A stretch of DNA of 57,390 nt from assembly GCA_011390635.1 (NCBI GenBank), contig JAABSA010000023.1:1-57390 (forward strand), read 5' to 3'. Positions 36,762-46,300 of the stretch are shown one piece after another. How positions within the stretch are numbered: position 1 is the first letter of the stretch; every line of letters begins with the position of its first letter. This DNA is from Desulfotignum sp. GTDB lineage: Bacteria > Desulfobacterota > Desulfobacteria > Desulfobacterales > Desulfobacteraceae. Below the pieces are notes generated by a model that searched no databases, had not been told where the DNA came from, and saw nothing but the letters and a program-made list of their open reading frames with translations. Both the position numbers and the translations under genes were made by a program.

Positions 36762-37163
36762 TTACAGCCTGAACTCTTTTTTACACAGATCACAGGAAAT
36801 GGTGGCCAGCATCTGCCGGCAGTGAACGCACTTTTCCATCAGATACCGCTCTTTGCCCTGTTTTTTACTGCAATGGGGGCATGTCCAGTCTTTTTTGGTG
36901 GGAAGTATCCTGGCACAGTGGGGGCACTTGATGGGAAATTTTCTGAATACCAGAAACATCAGCCCCGAGATGATGAAAAACGGCCCCATCAGCTTGAACT
37001 GAATCGTTTCGGAAAACCGGCTGAAATCCGATGAACTGGACAAAATGACAAACAGAAGAAATGCAATGGATGAAACAGCCAGAAACTTGAACCGGTAATG
37101 AAAAAATGCGCAGGGCAAATGTTTTTCTGCCAACTGTTTTTCTGCCAACTGTTTTTTTTCCAT
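36762..37163 (-). CDS. zinc-ribbon membrane protein with two TM segments
   Basis: A 133-aa protein, not otherwise recognised. After a basic N-terminus come two membrane segments (about 27-43 and 58-75). Four CxxC knuckles follow (CPHC, CPHC, CVHC, CDLC), enough for two zinc ribbons. The start at 37163 follows AAGGAG; an upstream frame to 37286 would run into the acyltransferase gene. Its first residues contain KQLAEKQLAEKHL, made by a perfect 15-bp tandem DNA repeat. It is convergent with the DUF294 gene, separated by 6 nt, and lies 4 nt downstream of the DUF374 acyltransferase. Confidence 0.8.
   Translation of the reverse strand: MEKKQLAEKQLAEKHLPCAFFHYRFKFLAVSSIAFLLFVILSSSSDFSRFSETIQFKLMGPFFIISGLMFLVFRKFPIKCPHCARILPTKKDWTCPHCSKKQGKERYLMEKCVHCRQMLATISCDLCKKEFRL
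37122..37151. repeat. 15-bp in-frame tandem repeat
   Basis: Two perfect copies of TTTTTCTGCCAACTG encode KQLAE twice near the start of the zinc-ribbon protein. Copy-number change by slippage would add or remove five residues without breaking the frame. Confidence 0.85.
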
Positions 37164-37167
37164 GGAG

Positions 37168-37836
37168 TCACTCCTTGTCTTTATCACCATAATACAATCG
37201 GGGCAAAAGCCGGTTTTCCAGATCCCGGCGCTGCTGCTCAAACGCTTCAGGTGTATCAACCGGGTCCAGCACAACCTCAGGGCCAAAGGTGATACATACC
37301 CGGGAAAACGGCCTGGGCAGCATGAACCGGTCCCAGGAATGAAAGAACCAGGCGTTGTCTGCCGTCACCGTAAACGGCACCACCCTGGCACCCGCGGCAT
37401 GGGCCATGCGGATGATTCCGGGTTTTATTTTCCCCATGGGGCCCCTGGGACCGTCCAGGATATGGGCTCCGAATCCGTACGCTTTTAGATGGGCGATCAT
37501 GGCATGCATGGCTTCTTTACCCCCCTTAGAAGAAGACCCCCGCGGGGTATGCCACCCCACCCGGTTGGCCACCCCGGATATGAGGTCTCCGTCATGGCTT
37601 CGGGAAATCATCAACCCGGGATTATACCCGGCATAGGTCTTGAAATGGTCTATGGCGGCAAAGAACTGCTGGTGCCAGGTGCACAGCAGCACAGGAATAC
37701 CCTGATCCAGAAGTTTTTTCCAGCAGTCCTCATTTTCAACCCGAAGCCGCAGGGTTCTGCTGTACCACTGCACCAGGTAAAAAGCAAACCAGATAAACGG
37801 CCGGGTGTAAATCACAAATTTCAATCGTTTGAACAT
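37168..37836 (-). CDS. DUF374/LPLAT-family lysophospholipid acyltransferase-like protein
   Basis: A 222-aa protein of the DUF374 branch of the lysophospholipid/lipid A acyltransferase superfamily. The branch signature SRSHDGDLISG, GWHTPRGSSSKGGKEA and ILDGPRGPMGKIKPG is present, along with a hydrophobic N-terminal segment. Such proteins probably transfer acyl groups to an envelope lipid or sugar-lipid; the acceptor is not known here. The start at 37836 has GGAGGAGGG upstream. It is followed after 4 nt by the zinc-ribbon gene, likely co-transcribed. Confidence 0.85.
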   Translation of the reverse strand: MFKRLKFVIYTRPFIWFAFYLVQWYSRTLRLRVENEDCWKKLLDQGIPVLLCTWHQQFFAAIDHFKTYAGYNPGLMISRSHDGDLISGVANRVGWHTPRGSSSKGGKEAMHAMIAHLKAYGFGAHILDGPRGPMGKIKPGIIRMAHAAGARVVPFTVTADNAWFFHSWDRFMLPRPFSRVCITFGPEVVLDPVDTPEAFEQQRRDLENRLLPRLYYGDKDKE

Positions 37837-37917
37837 CAATACCCTCCTCCAGGCAATCAGGGCCATATTTTAGCAGATATGCCGAACAAAACAAGCATAT
37901 CTTCAAATCATGGAAAG

Positions 37918-40443
37918 CTATGGCATCTGGATGTCTCCCTGTTTTGGGTTTTCAGGGGCGCCGGGGACCTCAATCGTAAAACAGCTGCCTTTTCCGGGTG
38001 TGCTCTCAATCTCAAATGTCCCGCCCATCAGGGTAATGCGTTTCTGGATGCTGAACAGACCCAATCCTTTATCGCTGTCATTTTGTCCGTGGCTGCCGGT
38101 ATTGAACCCAACGCCTTTGTCCCTGACACTGACCTTAAGACCGGATCCTGCGGCGGACTGCAAAAAGACCTTTGCACTGGAAACACCGGCATGTTTGACA
38201 GCATTGAACAACAGTTCGCGCAAAGATTCAAACACCAGAACATTCATTGTTTCATTGAGTGCAGCATGATGTTCAATACAAAGATCCACTGTAAAATCAT
38301 ACTTGTCCTGCATCCACTGCTGCAGCCACTTCAGTCCGGCCTGGAGCCCGTTCCTGTGGAGAACAGGCGGACTCAGGTCTGCACTCAGGGACCGGGACAT
38401 CTGGATGCATTCCCCCATAATGGATTCAATCTTGTCAAATTTGCTCTTATGTGCCCCCCGATCCAGTTGCCTTCCAATGGCGCTGGTTTGAAATTTTGCA
38501 GCGACAATATGCTGTTGAAGACCATCATGAAGAACCCTGGCCAGACGTCTGCGCTCTCTTTGTTCAACCATGGTAAGTTCGGCGGTCAGAGCCCTGAGCT
38601 GTTCTGCCCGGTCAGTGAGGCTCTGGTTTGCTTTTTTCAGCATATCTTCGGTTTGACTGCGCCGAATAATTTCAGACTCCAGTGAGGTTACCGTCTGAAC
38701 CAGCGTATTGGTTCTTTCCCGGACTTTATCTTCAAGAACAAGATTCGCCTGCTGTAATTCAGACCGTGTCTGCACACGGTAAATGGCTTGTGCCACATAA
38801 TCGCTGAACGTTTTGATCACTGCCATATCATCAGATGTGAAGGAAGATCTGGTGTCTGAACCAAAAACAAGCATGCCGATCAGATGGTTTTCAACCATCA
38901 GCACCCGGCAGCAGCAGCCCTGGAACCCGCAGGACTGCACAAATCGCTGCAGCCGTTCGGATGTTTTACCGATTGTTTCGGTATACGCACGGTCGGCAGT
39001 TTCAGTGCCACTGCCATCTGAGGCGGTATGAAGTTTCAGATGGCGGAAACCGTTGATCTTGTCCTGCTTCATACCGGCAGAAGATTCCAGGATGAGCCGA
39101 TTTTCAGAACTGTCAGCGGTAAAATACAAAAACATCCGGCTGTCCAGATGGGCCATCACTTTCCGGCACAATGGGTCAATGAGATTCCGGGGATTATCTG
39201 AAGCCAGTAACTGGCCGGATGTATCCGCCAGCAGCCTGAAACGGGACTCACTTTTTTCCAGTGCCGTCTGGATCGCTTTTCTGTCGGTAATATCCTCAAA
39301 AATAGTGGCAAACTGGTTTGGGAACGGTGAATAGGCACTGATGGAAAACCATTTTTTCAAGAATTCAGAATAATTTTCGAACTGGACAGGCTTTCCTGTG
39401 GCTGCTACCTTTCCATACACCCCGATCCAGTCTGCAGGGTCTTTTTCAATGCCGGGGATAACCTGTGAAGCAGGTTTGTCAATCATGTTTTTCAATCCTG
39501 TCAATCTTTCAAAAGCCTGATTGACCTCCAGAAACACATAATCTTCGGGTCTGCCGTCAGGACCATACACCATCCGGTGGTTGGCAAAGCCATCAATCAT
39601 GTTGTCAAACAAGGATTTATACCGTTTCCTGCTCAGATACAGATTTCGGTAAAACAATTCATACGGTTTTGTCAACCCTGTCTGGATAAAAGCCCTGTAT
39701 ACACAATAAAACGCAATCACTTTACAATAATGCCCCAGCAGGTTGGCCGGTCCGTAAACACTGACATATGTCGTAAATGCCAGTTCCGATACAATTGTCA
39801 TCACCAGGGATGCCAGTATCCATTTCAATATGGTTCGGTTAAAGTGTCTTCGGCGTTTTACAGTAATAACGCCGGCACAAAACAGAATCAGGCATATCAG
39901 ATATTCACTGACAATTTTAAACCGGGTCAGTCCACCGCCGGTTTCCATAAAGCAGTCCGGAAAATTTTGCCAGTAGAAAATGGATATCAGCAAAAAAAGC
40001 GTCACCAAACTGTAAACCCACATGATGTGGTATGCCTGAATGCGCCGATGGATCAGCAGAGGGGCTGCCAGCAGTGTCAGGCTCTGCATATAGCGAGCGG
40101 CAATCCAGAGCTGCGTTGATGTATTGGCGGTGTATCCGGAAAAAACCCCCATGCCTTTGTAGGAAAAGGTGTGGGCAAGATCCAGCAGACTGATGAACAA
40201 AAAAGCAATGCCGACGATCAACAGGTATTGATTGTCCAGCATCCGCCGGGAATGCCATACCACCATGAACACACCACAGCCGATTACGATGGAAAACAGC
40301 TCGGCCATGCTGTGAAAAACCAGAAAATTGTAAAGATAAGCGGTATACAGTATGATCAATACAGCCAGAGCCAAACCTGCATTATACAGTTTTTTCAAAA
40401 AACATCCTTTATACATACTGTGTAAAAATATCTGTTTCAGCAT
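37918..40443 (-). CDS. MASE3-PAS-GAF sensor histidine kinase (orphan)
   Basis: An 841-aa membrane sensor kinase. The N-terminal 260 residues hold seven or eight TM segments of the MASE3 type (FLISLLDLAHTFSYKGMGVF is typical). A PAS domain (about 285-395), a GAF domain (about 410-570), a coiled coil, then a NarL-partner type kinase core (HisKA_3) follow. The phospho-acceptor is H639 in RRRLARVLHDGLQQ. The ATPase has N-box ELLFNAVKHA and G-boxes DKGVGF and KGLGLFSI. No response regulator is adjacent, so the partner is encoded elsewhere. The ribosome site for the chosen start is weak; an ATG 27 nt later is possible. Confidence 0.9.
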   Translation of the reverse strand: MLKQIFLHSMYKGCFLKKLYNAGLALAVLIILYTAYLYNFLVFHSMAELFSIVIGCGVFMVVWHSRRMLDNQYLLIVGIAFLFISLLDLAHTFSYKGMGVFSGYTANTSTQLWIAARYMQSLTLLAAPLLIHRRIQAYHIMWVYSLVTLFLLISIFYWQNFPDCFMETGGGLTRFKIVSEYLICLILFCAGVITVKRRRHFNRTILKWILASLVMTIVSELAFTTYVSVYGPANLLGHYCKVIAFYCVYRAFIQTGLTKPYELFYRNLYLSRKRYKSLFDNMIDGFANHRMVYGPDGRPEDYVFLEVNQAFERLTGLKNMIDKPASQVIPGIEKDPADWIGVYGKVAATGKPVQFENYSEFLKKWFSISAYSPFPNQFATIFEDITDRKAIQTALEKSESRFRLLADTSGQLLASDNPRNLIDPLCRKVMAHLDSRMFLYFTADSSENRLILESSAGMKQDKINGFRHLKLHTASDGSGTETADRAYTETIGKTSERLQRFVQSCGFQGCCCRVLMVENHLIGMLVFGSDTRSSFTSDDMAVIKTFSDYVAQAIYRVQTRSELQQANLVLEDKVRERTNTLVQTVTSLESEIIRRSQTEDMLKKANQSLTDRAEQLRALTAELTMVEQRERRRLARVLHDGLQQHIVAAKFQTSAIGRQLDRGAHKSKFDKIESIMGECIQMSRSLSADLSPPVLHRNGLQAGLKWLQQWMQDKYDFTVDLCIEHHAALNETMNVLVFESLRELLFNAVKHAGVSSAKVFLQSAAGSGLKVSVRDKGVGFNTGSHGQNDSDKGLGLFSIQKRITLMGGTFEIESTPGKGSCFTIEVPGAPENPKQGDIQMP

Positions 40444-40490
40444 ATTTTTATCTGCTCATTCCTGAATACAAACAGGTTGTAATCTGCTGG

Positions 40491-42323
40491 TCAGATTACA
40501 TTGTAAAGCGGGCCACCCCGGCAGGCCATCTGATCCACCCGGCGGGATACTTCAGGGTCCGGTTCCAGGGGGGCCGCATGAAAGGGTTTGATTCTGGCAT
40601 CGATGATCAGGGGAGCTTCGCACCCCCAGTGTTTGAACACCGTCTTTTCCTTAATCCCATAAATATCATGGGACGGATTGGACCGCAAAAATGTCACCCA
40701 CAAAAAATTGGCAAAGGTTGCCGCGCAAAACGGTGCATCATCGACCACCACCAAAAGGGCCAGACCGGTCAGGTCACAGGCATTTTGCAGCCGGGTTTTC
40801 AACTGGTTGATCTGCTGTCTTGCCCGGGTATAGGAGGTGAAAACCGGTCCCTGGACCACAGCCATACCCGGGCCGGCCATCATGGCAGAAGAAAAATCAT
40901 CCGGCACTGAAAATGTGGCAGGCAGGGTTCCTTGAAGCTGCCGCTTCACAGAGCCTGCCGCAGCCAGGACCAGTTTGGAGCCCTGATTGATCTGCCGGCC
41001 GGAATAATCCAGGGTATCCATGGTGGTGCGGGTAAAAAAGTGCAGGTCCCGGGAAAAATCTGTGCGTGCCAGGACATGGACAAAAAAGGTTTTTTCATCA
41101 TGCACATCCAGATCCGGGCAGTCTTCATGGGCTGCCAGTATCAGGTATTTGGCAAGAGACAGCTGGCCGGTGCCCAAAATGGCGCTGGCATGGGTGAGCA
41201 GTTCCCGGGGCATGGGTTCTTCATAGGGCAGGTATCTTTCTCTGGCCTTGGCCAGCAGCAGCGGATGCACCCCTGCCGCATCCACCGCATTGACGGCGGT
41301 GACACCGGGTATGGTGTTGGCAACGGCATTGCGGGTGATCTCATGGATAAGCCGGCCGAAGTTGCTGTCCTCCTGTGGCGGGCGGCCCACCACGGTAAAC
41401 GGAAAAATCGCCCCGGCCCTGTGCCACACCGATGCCACCTTTATATACGGAAATGCATGGGTATCGGAATAATACCCCAGATGGTCCCCGAACGGGCCTT
41501 CGGGTTTTGTCCGGTGGGGTACCACCCATCCTGTGATGCAAAAATCCGCATCCCCTGACAGAATAAACCCGTTGTGCCGGGCATACCGAAAATTTCGTCC
41601 GCCTAAGGCCCCGGCAAAGGCGATTTCCGGCACCCCTTCCGGCAGGGGCATGACCGCGGCCAGGGCATGGGCCGGTGGGCCGCCGATGAAAATAGAGACT
41701 TTCAGGGGCTGGTTTGCTGCCAGGGCTTTCTGGTGATGGATACTGATTCCCCGGTGCAGCTGATAATGCAGTCCCACTTCCTGGCTGGGTTTGTACTGGT
41801 TGCCCGACAGCTGAATTCTGTACATGCCCAGGTTGGACTGCAAAACGGAATCGGTGTCCGGATCCCGGGAAAACACCTGGGGCAGCAGTACAAATGCTCC
41901 CCCGTCCCGGGGCCAGCAGGTAATCAACGGCAGCTGGTCAATACGGGTGGTATGGGCCATCACCTCCGGCCTGTGACGTGACACCGGCAGTGCGTGCAAC
42001 AGGGCACAGGCCGCTTTTACCATCCGACCCGGAGATTTTACGGCCTGCATGGGCGCAAATTTCATGTCCACCAGGGATTTGACCTGTTCCAGTTCCGGTT
42101 CAAAAATTTTTAGCGTGCGGCCCCAGGTGCCGTAAAGATTGGACAGGGCCGAAAATTTTGTATTTTTTACCTTTTCAAACAACAGGGCCGGCCCCCTTGC
42201 ATCAAACACCCGCCGGGTGATTTCAGCCATCTCCAGGTGCGGGTCAACCAAATCTGTAATACGGACCAGCTCTCCTTTGTCCTCTAGAAACTGCACACAT
42301 TGGCCAAGGCTGGAAAATTTCAT
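40491..42323 (-). CDS. UbiD-family decarboxylase
   Basis: A 610-aa member of the prenylated-FMN-dependent UbiD decarboxylase family. Typical blocks are visible: an N-terminal region with GPALLFEKVKN, the central FPYIKVASVWHRAGAIFPFTVVGRPPQEDSNFGRLIHEIT, and a C-terminal NQGSKLVLAAAGS. Long UbiD proteins like this act in menaquinone or ubiquinone-type quinone biosynthesis or on aromatic acids; menaquinone synthesis fits an anaerobe but is inference. No UbiX flavin prenyltransferase gene lies nearby. The start overlaps the stop of the PPOX-like gene by 4 nt. Confidence 0.88.
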   Translation of the reverse strand: MKFSSLGQCVQFLEDKGELVRITDLVDPHLEMAEITRRVFDARGPALLFEKVKNTKFSALSNLYGTWGRTLKIFEPELEQVKSLVDMKFAPMQAVKSPGRMVKAACALLHALPVSRHRPEVMAHTTRIDQLPLITCWPRDGGAFVLLPQVFSRDPDTDSVLQSNLGMYRIQLSGNQYKPSQEVGLHYQLHRGISIHHQKALAANQPLKVSIFIGGPPAHALAAVMPLPEGVPEIAFAGALGGRNFRYARHNGFILSGDADFCITGWVVPHRTKPEGPFGDHLGYYSDTHAFPYIKVASVWHRAGAIFPFTVVGRPPQEDSNFGRLIHEITRNAVANTIPGVTAVNAVDAAGVHPLLLAKARERYLPYEEPMPRELLTHASAILGTGQLSLAKYLILAAHEDCPDLDVHDEKTFFVHVLARTDFSRDLHFFTRTTMDTLDYSGRQINQGSKLVLAAAGSVKRQLQGTLPATFSVPDDFSSAMMAGPGMAVVQGPVFTSYTRARQQINQLKTRLQNACDLTGLALLVVVDDAPFCAATFANFLWVTFLRSNPSHDIYGIKEKTVFKHWGCEAPLIIDARIKPFHAAPLEPDPEVSRRVDQMACRGGPLYNVI

Positions 42324-42778
42324 AACACCATACGCTCCCGGGAGCCAAAGCCTTTGCGGTTGTCCATGTAACAGACCAGATCCGGTTCAAACATATACAG
42401 GCGGGCATGGAAAACGGTTTCAAAAAACCCAAAGATATCTGTACCGGAAACAGAAATGCCAAATTGCCGGGCATAGGCCAGTGCAGCAGCTGCGGCCTGT
42501 CTTTTGCTGCCCGGTTCCAGGATATGCCCGCCCATCTGAAGGCCCTCCAGGTTTTCAACCATATCATGGGTGCGGAAAATGGATGCGGAACAGGCCTGAT
42601 TGTTTCCATCCCTGATATGCCGGGAATCCGGGCTGGAAAAAAAATAAAATTTTTTGTCTTTAAAAAGATAATACACCGGTGCAGACCAGGGGCGGCTTTC
42701 TTTGGCCGTGGCCAGGGTCATGACCCGGACATGTGAAATCAGGTCCAGGCAGGTGCCCGGCCACTGGCTACTGGGCAT
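42320..42778 (-). CDS. pyridoxamine 5'-phosphate oxidase-like (split-barrel) protein
   Basis: A 152-aa flavin-type split-barrel protein. The pattern HVRVMTLATAKESRPWSAPVYYLFKDKKFYFFSSPDSRHIRD is characteristic of the PPOX-like family, whose members bind FMN, F420 or haem. The reaction cannot be named. It lies between an M48 peptidase gene (11-nt overlap) and a UbiD gene (4-nt overlap), so the three are coupled. A flavin-binding partner next to a prenyl-FMN enzyme is suggestive but unproven. AAGGAATGG precedes the ATG. Confidence 0.82.
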   Translation of the reverse strand: MPSSQWPGTCLDLISHVRVMTLATAKESRPWSAPVYYLFKDKKFYFFSSPDSRHIRDGNNQACSASIFRTHDMVENLEGLQMGGHILEPGSKRQAAAAALAYARQFGISVSGTDIFGFFETVFHARLYMFEPDLVCYMDNRKGFGSRERMVL

Positions 42779-44120
42779 ATCCCCATTCCTTCAAGCGCTT
42801 GACTGCATACTGGGAATACTGGTTGGACTGGTAATTGATCATTTTCAGATAAGCGGTATAATCATTGGCTGCCGGCCGCTGTCTGCCCATCTTGTCCCGG
42901 GAATACCCTTTGTAAAAGGTCAGCTGGGGATTTCCCGGCAACAGCTGATCACACCTGGTAAAATTGTCCAGTGCCCGGGAAAATTGTCCGGCCCCAACAT
43001 GGGCCAGGCCTGCCATATAATGGCCCTGGGGTTCTTCCGGGTACAGCTGGGTGGCAGCAGTGGCATAAGAGGCTGCCTCTGTGTCTTTTTCCTGGATGAG
43101 CAGGCATCTGGCCATGAGCACATGGGCTGCATAATCATCTTTTGCCTGATGAATGGCGGATGCAAACGCGGTCCTGGCCTTGTCATAGTTTTCCTGTGCC
43201 AGATATTTTTCCCCTTCCTGCATGGCCAGGATGGCTTTTTTTCTGCCCCGCAGCCCAGCAGTATGATCCATGTACCGCTCCTTGTACAAAGGACTGTTTC
43301 TGGTAACAGCATATGGTCCCTGGTCCCGCTGGACGGCTGCTGCCAGGCGTTCGTCGCTCATGGGGTGGGTGGAAAACAGCATCTGGGCCGATGTGGGCTG
43401 CTGTTTGTTCAGGGCATTGAGCATCTCCATGAGACCCACAAACCCTTTGGATCCATAACCGGCACCCACCATGTATTCATGGCCCAGAAAATCCGCCTCC
43501 CGTTCATTTTCCCGGCTGTATCTGGCCAGATACAGGCCCTGGCCCAGGGCACCCAGCTGCTGGGTCAGATTGCCCAGCCCTTTTGCCTGGGAATCCGCCA
43601 GGATGGCCAATCCACCAACCACCAGAGAAGACAACTGGCTTTTGGACACCTGTTCAGCCGTATGCCTGGCATTGACATGGCCCAGTTCATGGCCCAGCAG
43701 TGCTGCCAGTTCCGCCTCATTGTCCAGGCTCAGCAAAATTCCCCGGGTAACGGCAATGGACCCGCCGGGAAAGGCATAGGCATTGATATAGGTGGCATTG
43801 ACGCATTGAAAATTATAGGGCATATCCGGGCGGTGCACATGGGGCACAAGATCGTTGCCCACCTGGTTGATATACTGGTTCAACGCCTGGTCCTGGGTGA
43901 TCCCGAAATCCGATGAGAACTGGAACGGCGACTGCTGACGGTCAATGGCGATCTCCTGGCCCTGCGACAGCATCATCAGCTGGCTTCTGCCTGTAACCGG
44001 ATCCGTTGCACAGCCATAAACCTGGAGCAGACCAGCGGCAGACACCATGGCGGACACACGTAAAAACTGCCGCCGGGTCAACACCCGGTCGACAGGCACC
44101 TGACATTTTTCATCATGCAT
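42768..44120 (-). CDS. Tat-exported M48 zinc metallopeptidase lipoprotein with TPRs
   Basis: A 450-aa BepA/LoiP-like periplasmic peptidase. The N-terminus has a twin-arginine motif (TRRQFLRVS) followed by a lipobox (QVYGC), so export as a folded Tat lipoprotein is predicted. The M48 domain carries the zinc motif HELGHVNARH, with the downstream glutamate in EREADFLGHEYM. The C-terminal third is TPR-like (ALDNFTRCDQLLPGNPQLTFYKGYS). Such enzymes degrade or repair stalled outer-membrane proteins. I chose the ATG at 44120 because AAAGGAAA is spaced well before it. It overlaps the PPOX-like gene by 11 nt. Confidence 0.9.
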   Translation of the reverse strand: MHDEKCQVPVDRVLTRRQFLRVSAMVSAAGLLQVYGCATDPVTGRSQLMMLSQGQEIAIDRQQSPFQFSSDFGITQDQALNQYINQVGNDLVPHVHRPDMPYNFQCVNATYINAYAFPGGSIAVTRGILLSLDNEAELAALLGHELGHVNARHTAEQVSKSQLSSLVVGGLAILADSQAKGLGNLTQQLGALGQGLYLARYSRENEREADFLGHEYMVGAGYGSKGFVGLMEMLNALNKQQPTSAQMLFSTHPMSDERLAAAVQRDQGPYAVTRNSPLYKERYMDHTAGLRGRKKAILAMQEGEKYLAQENYDKARTAFASAIHQAKDDYAAHVLMARCLLIQEKDTEAASYATAATQLYPEEPQGHYMAGLAHVGAGQFSRALDNFTRCDQLLPGNPQLTFYKGYSRDKMGRQRPAANDYTAYLKMINYQSNQYSQYAVKRLKEWGYAQ

Positions 44121-44153
44121 TTTTGTTTTCCTTTGCAGCTTGTCCATGGATTT

Positions 44154-44432
44154 TCACGAACGGACCTTAACAAACATCCCGATAACAAGGAACAAGGTTC
44201 CCAGTCCCAGGACAAACCCGTAAAACGGCAGTTCAAATACCAGGAAATACAACACATTTTCCACCACTTCCAGGGGAATGAGTTCTACCACACCATCAGC
44301 ATAATTTCCCAGAATCCGGGAAAGGGTCAGGTCCACCCAGAAATTATCCGCCTGCATAAACCTGGAAATCCCGCTGAACAGCCAAACAAAAAAGGCACCC
44401 AACAAACACCATATCCCTATTCTGGTCCACAT
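44154..44432 (-). CDS. small two-TM membrane protein
   Basis: A 92-aa hydrophobic protein with membrane segments at about 7-25 and 62-88 and an amphipathic middle (WVDLTLSRILGNYADGVVELIPLEVVENVLYF). I do not recognise the family. It lies 33 nt upstream of the M48 peptidase gene and in the same direction, so it is likely the first gene of that operon. Start choice is the only ATG that precedes the first membrane segment. Confidence 0.7.
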   Translation of the reverse strand: MWTRIGIWCLLGAFFVWLFSGISRFMQADNFWVDLTLSRILGNYADGVVELIPLEVVENVLYFLVFELPFYGFVLGLGTLFLVIGMFVKVRS

Positions 44433-44615
44433 AATTATATTTCCTGTTTTTTTTGTGTCTTGATCATCTTAGTATTGTCCGTACTTTGTTCCAAAGATCA
44501 CCAAGGTTTTGGTTTCCGATTTTTGTTACAGCAAGTATATTCGTACCCCCCTGCCGCGTCAAGTCAAAGAGGCGTAAACCTGTCTTTCTTTGTCAAAAGT
44601 ATCAAAGGTTTGGAC

Positions 44616-44644
44616 TTGAAAGCCTTTCTTTGCTTTGGTATACA
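44616..44644 (+). promoter_or_regulatory. candidate sigma-70 promoter for murJ
   Basis: TTGAAA (44616-44621), 17-nt spacer, TATACA (44639-44644), about 60 nt upstream of the murJ start, in a 272-nt divergent gap that is otherwise T-rich without other features. Confidence 0.55.
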
Positions 44645-44704
44645 CCCGATGGTAAAAAACCTGCTCTTTTCTTTGCCGGATGGTTGTGGTACATCCGAAC
44701 AATC

Positions 44705-46300
44705 ATGACCATATCCACTTCCATATTCAAAAAGATCGGCATTGCCTCTTTTATCATGATGGCCTCCGTGTTTGCCAGCCGCATCATCGGTCTTGTGCGG
44801 GAAATGGCCATTGCCTGGGCAGGCGGTGCCAACGCTGCGGTGGATGCCTACCAGATCGCCTTTGCCCTGCCTGAAATCCTCAACCATGTAGTGGCCAGCG
44901 GGTTTTTATCCATCACCTTTATTCCCATTCTGGCCCGGTATATATCCCGGGGCAAAGATCAGGAAGGGTATGCGGTATTTTCCCTGATTTTCAACGGGTT
45001 CGGCCTGATACTGGCTGCAGGCATTGCCGGTGCCATGATCTGGACCCCTTTTTTTGTGGGCATTCTGGCGCCCGGGATCCAGGATGCCGCCACATTCGAT
45101 CTGGCGGTGCGCATGACCCGGATCATTTTGCCGGCCCAGTTTTTCTTTTTTGCCGGGGGGTTGTTCATGGCAGTGCAGTTTACCAAAGAAAAATTTTTCA
45201 TCCCTGCCCTGGCCCCTTTGATCTATAACCTGGGCATCATCTGCGGCGGAATATTTTTATACCCGTATCTGGGCATGGAAGGCTTTGCCTGGGGGGTGCT
45301 GGGAGGAGCCTTTGCCGGCAATTTTGTGTTACAGTGGATCGGGGCGAAAAAACAGGGGCTTTGCCATCAATGGATCATCAATTTTTTCCACCCGGATTTC
45401 AAGCGCTATATCCTGATCACCCTGCCCTTTATGGTGGGGCTCACCATCACCTTTTCCACGGAAATTCTGATGAAGTTTTTCGGATCATTTCTGGAACCCG
45501 GCCATATTGCCGCCATGAACTATGCCCTGCGGATAATGTTCATCCTGGTGGGTTTTTTCGGCCAGGCCATCGGCATGGCATCCTATCCTTTCATGGCACA
45601 GGTTGCCGTTACCGGTGACATGGACCGGCTCAACGAGATCATCAACCAGACCCTGAAATTCATCTTTCTGGTGATCCCGTTTTCCATTCTCTTTATTATC
45701 CTGCGCCATGAGATTGTATTGATTTTGTTCCAGCGGGGCGAATTTGATGCCGCTGCCACCCGGGTCACCGCCGGCATCCTGCCCTTTTTCATGGCCGGGG
45801 CCTTTGCCTTTTCCGCCCAGACCATTGTGGCCAGAGGGTTCTACGCCCTTGAAAACACCCTGTTCCCGGCCCTGGTATCCACTGTCTGCATGCTGGCCGG
45901 GCTGCCGGTTGTTTATCTGTGCATGCAGGCTTTGGGTGCAAAAGGCGTGGCTCTGGGCCTGAGTCTGACCGTAGTCTTTTCCACCTTTGCCTTGTTTGAA
46001 TCCTGGAATAAAAGAACCGGAAACCCGGGCAAAGGAAGGGTCTATCTTTTTCTGGTCAAACTGATCTTTGCCAGCCTGTGTCTCGGGGCTGTGCTGTTTG
46101 CCGCCCGCCAGGGACTGGCACACATGGTGCAGCCTGTGGATATGGGTCCAGCCCTGCTGATTTGCGTCGCAACCGGGCTTTTGTTCACCATTTTAATGCC
46201 GGCAGCCGGCATGGTGCTGGGGATCCCTGAAATCATGACCCTGTACAAAAAAATACTGGGGAGGATATTGCCATGGGAAAAGAAAAACTTCGGCAGATAA
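44705..46300 (+). CDS. murJ: lipid II flippase MurJ
   Basis: A 531-aa membrane protein of the MOP superfamily with about 14 TM segments that flips lipid II for peptidoglycan synthesis. Family signatures include SRIIGLVREMAIAWAGG at the start, FRLPEIL-like FALPEILNHVVASGFLSITFIPIL, and PFSILFIILRHEIVLILFQRGEFD. The open frame extends upstream to 44453, but MurJ homology begins at the ATG at 44705. That ATG has only a weak ribosome site. The 3' end overlaps the sirtuin gene by 28 nt. Confidence 0.93.
   Translation: MTISTSIFKKIGIASFIMMASVFASRIIGLVREMAIAWAGGANAAVDAYQIAFALPEILNHVVASGFLSITFIPILARYISRGKDQEGYAVFSLIFNGFGLILAAGIAGAMIWTPFFVGILAPGIQDAATFDLAVRMTRIILPAQFFFFAGGLFMAVQFTKEKFFIPALAPLIYNLGIICGGIFLYPYLGMEGFAWGVLGGAFAGNFVLQWIGAKKQGLCHQWIINFFHPDFKRYILITLPFMVGLTITFSTEILMKFFGSFLEPGHIAAMNYALRIMFILVGFFGQAIGMASYPFMAQVAVTGDMDRLNEIINQTLKFIFLVIPFSILFIILRHEIVLILFQRGEFDAAATRVTAGILPFFMAGAFAFSAQTIVARGFYALENTLFPALVSTVCMLAGLPVVYLCMQALGAKGVALGLSLTVVFSTFALFESWNKRTGNPGKGRVYLFLVKLIFASLCLGAVLFAARQGLAHMVQPVDMGPALLICVATGLLFTILMPAAGMVLGIPEIMTLYKKILGRILPWEKKNFGR

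Noticed and set aside
44453-44704. 84-codon N-terminal extension of MurJ
   Set aside because: The extension is not membrane-like, has Cys/Arg-rich non-family sequence, and overlaps a good promoter at 44616-44644.
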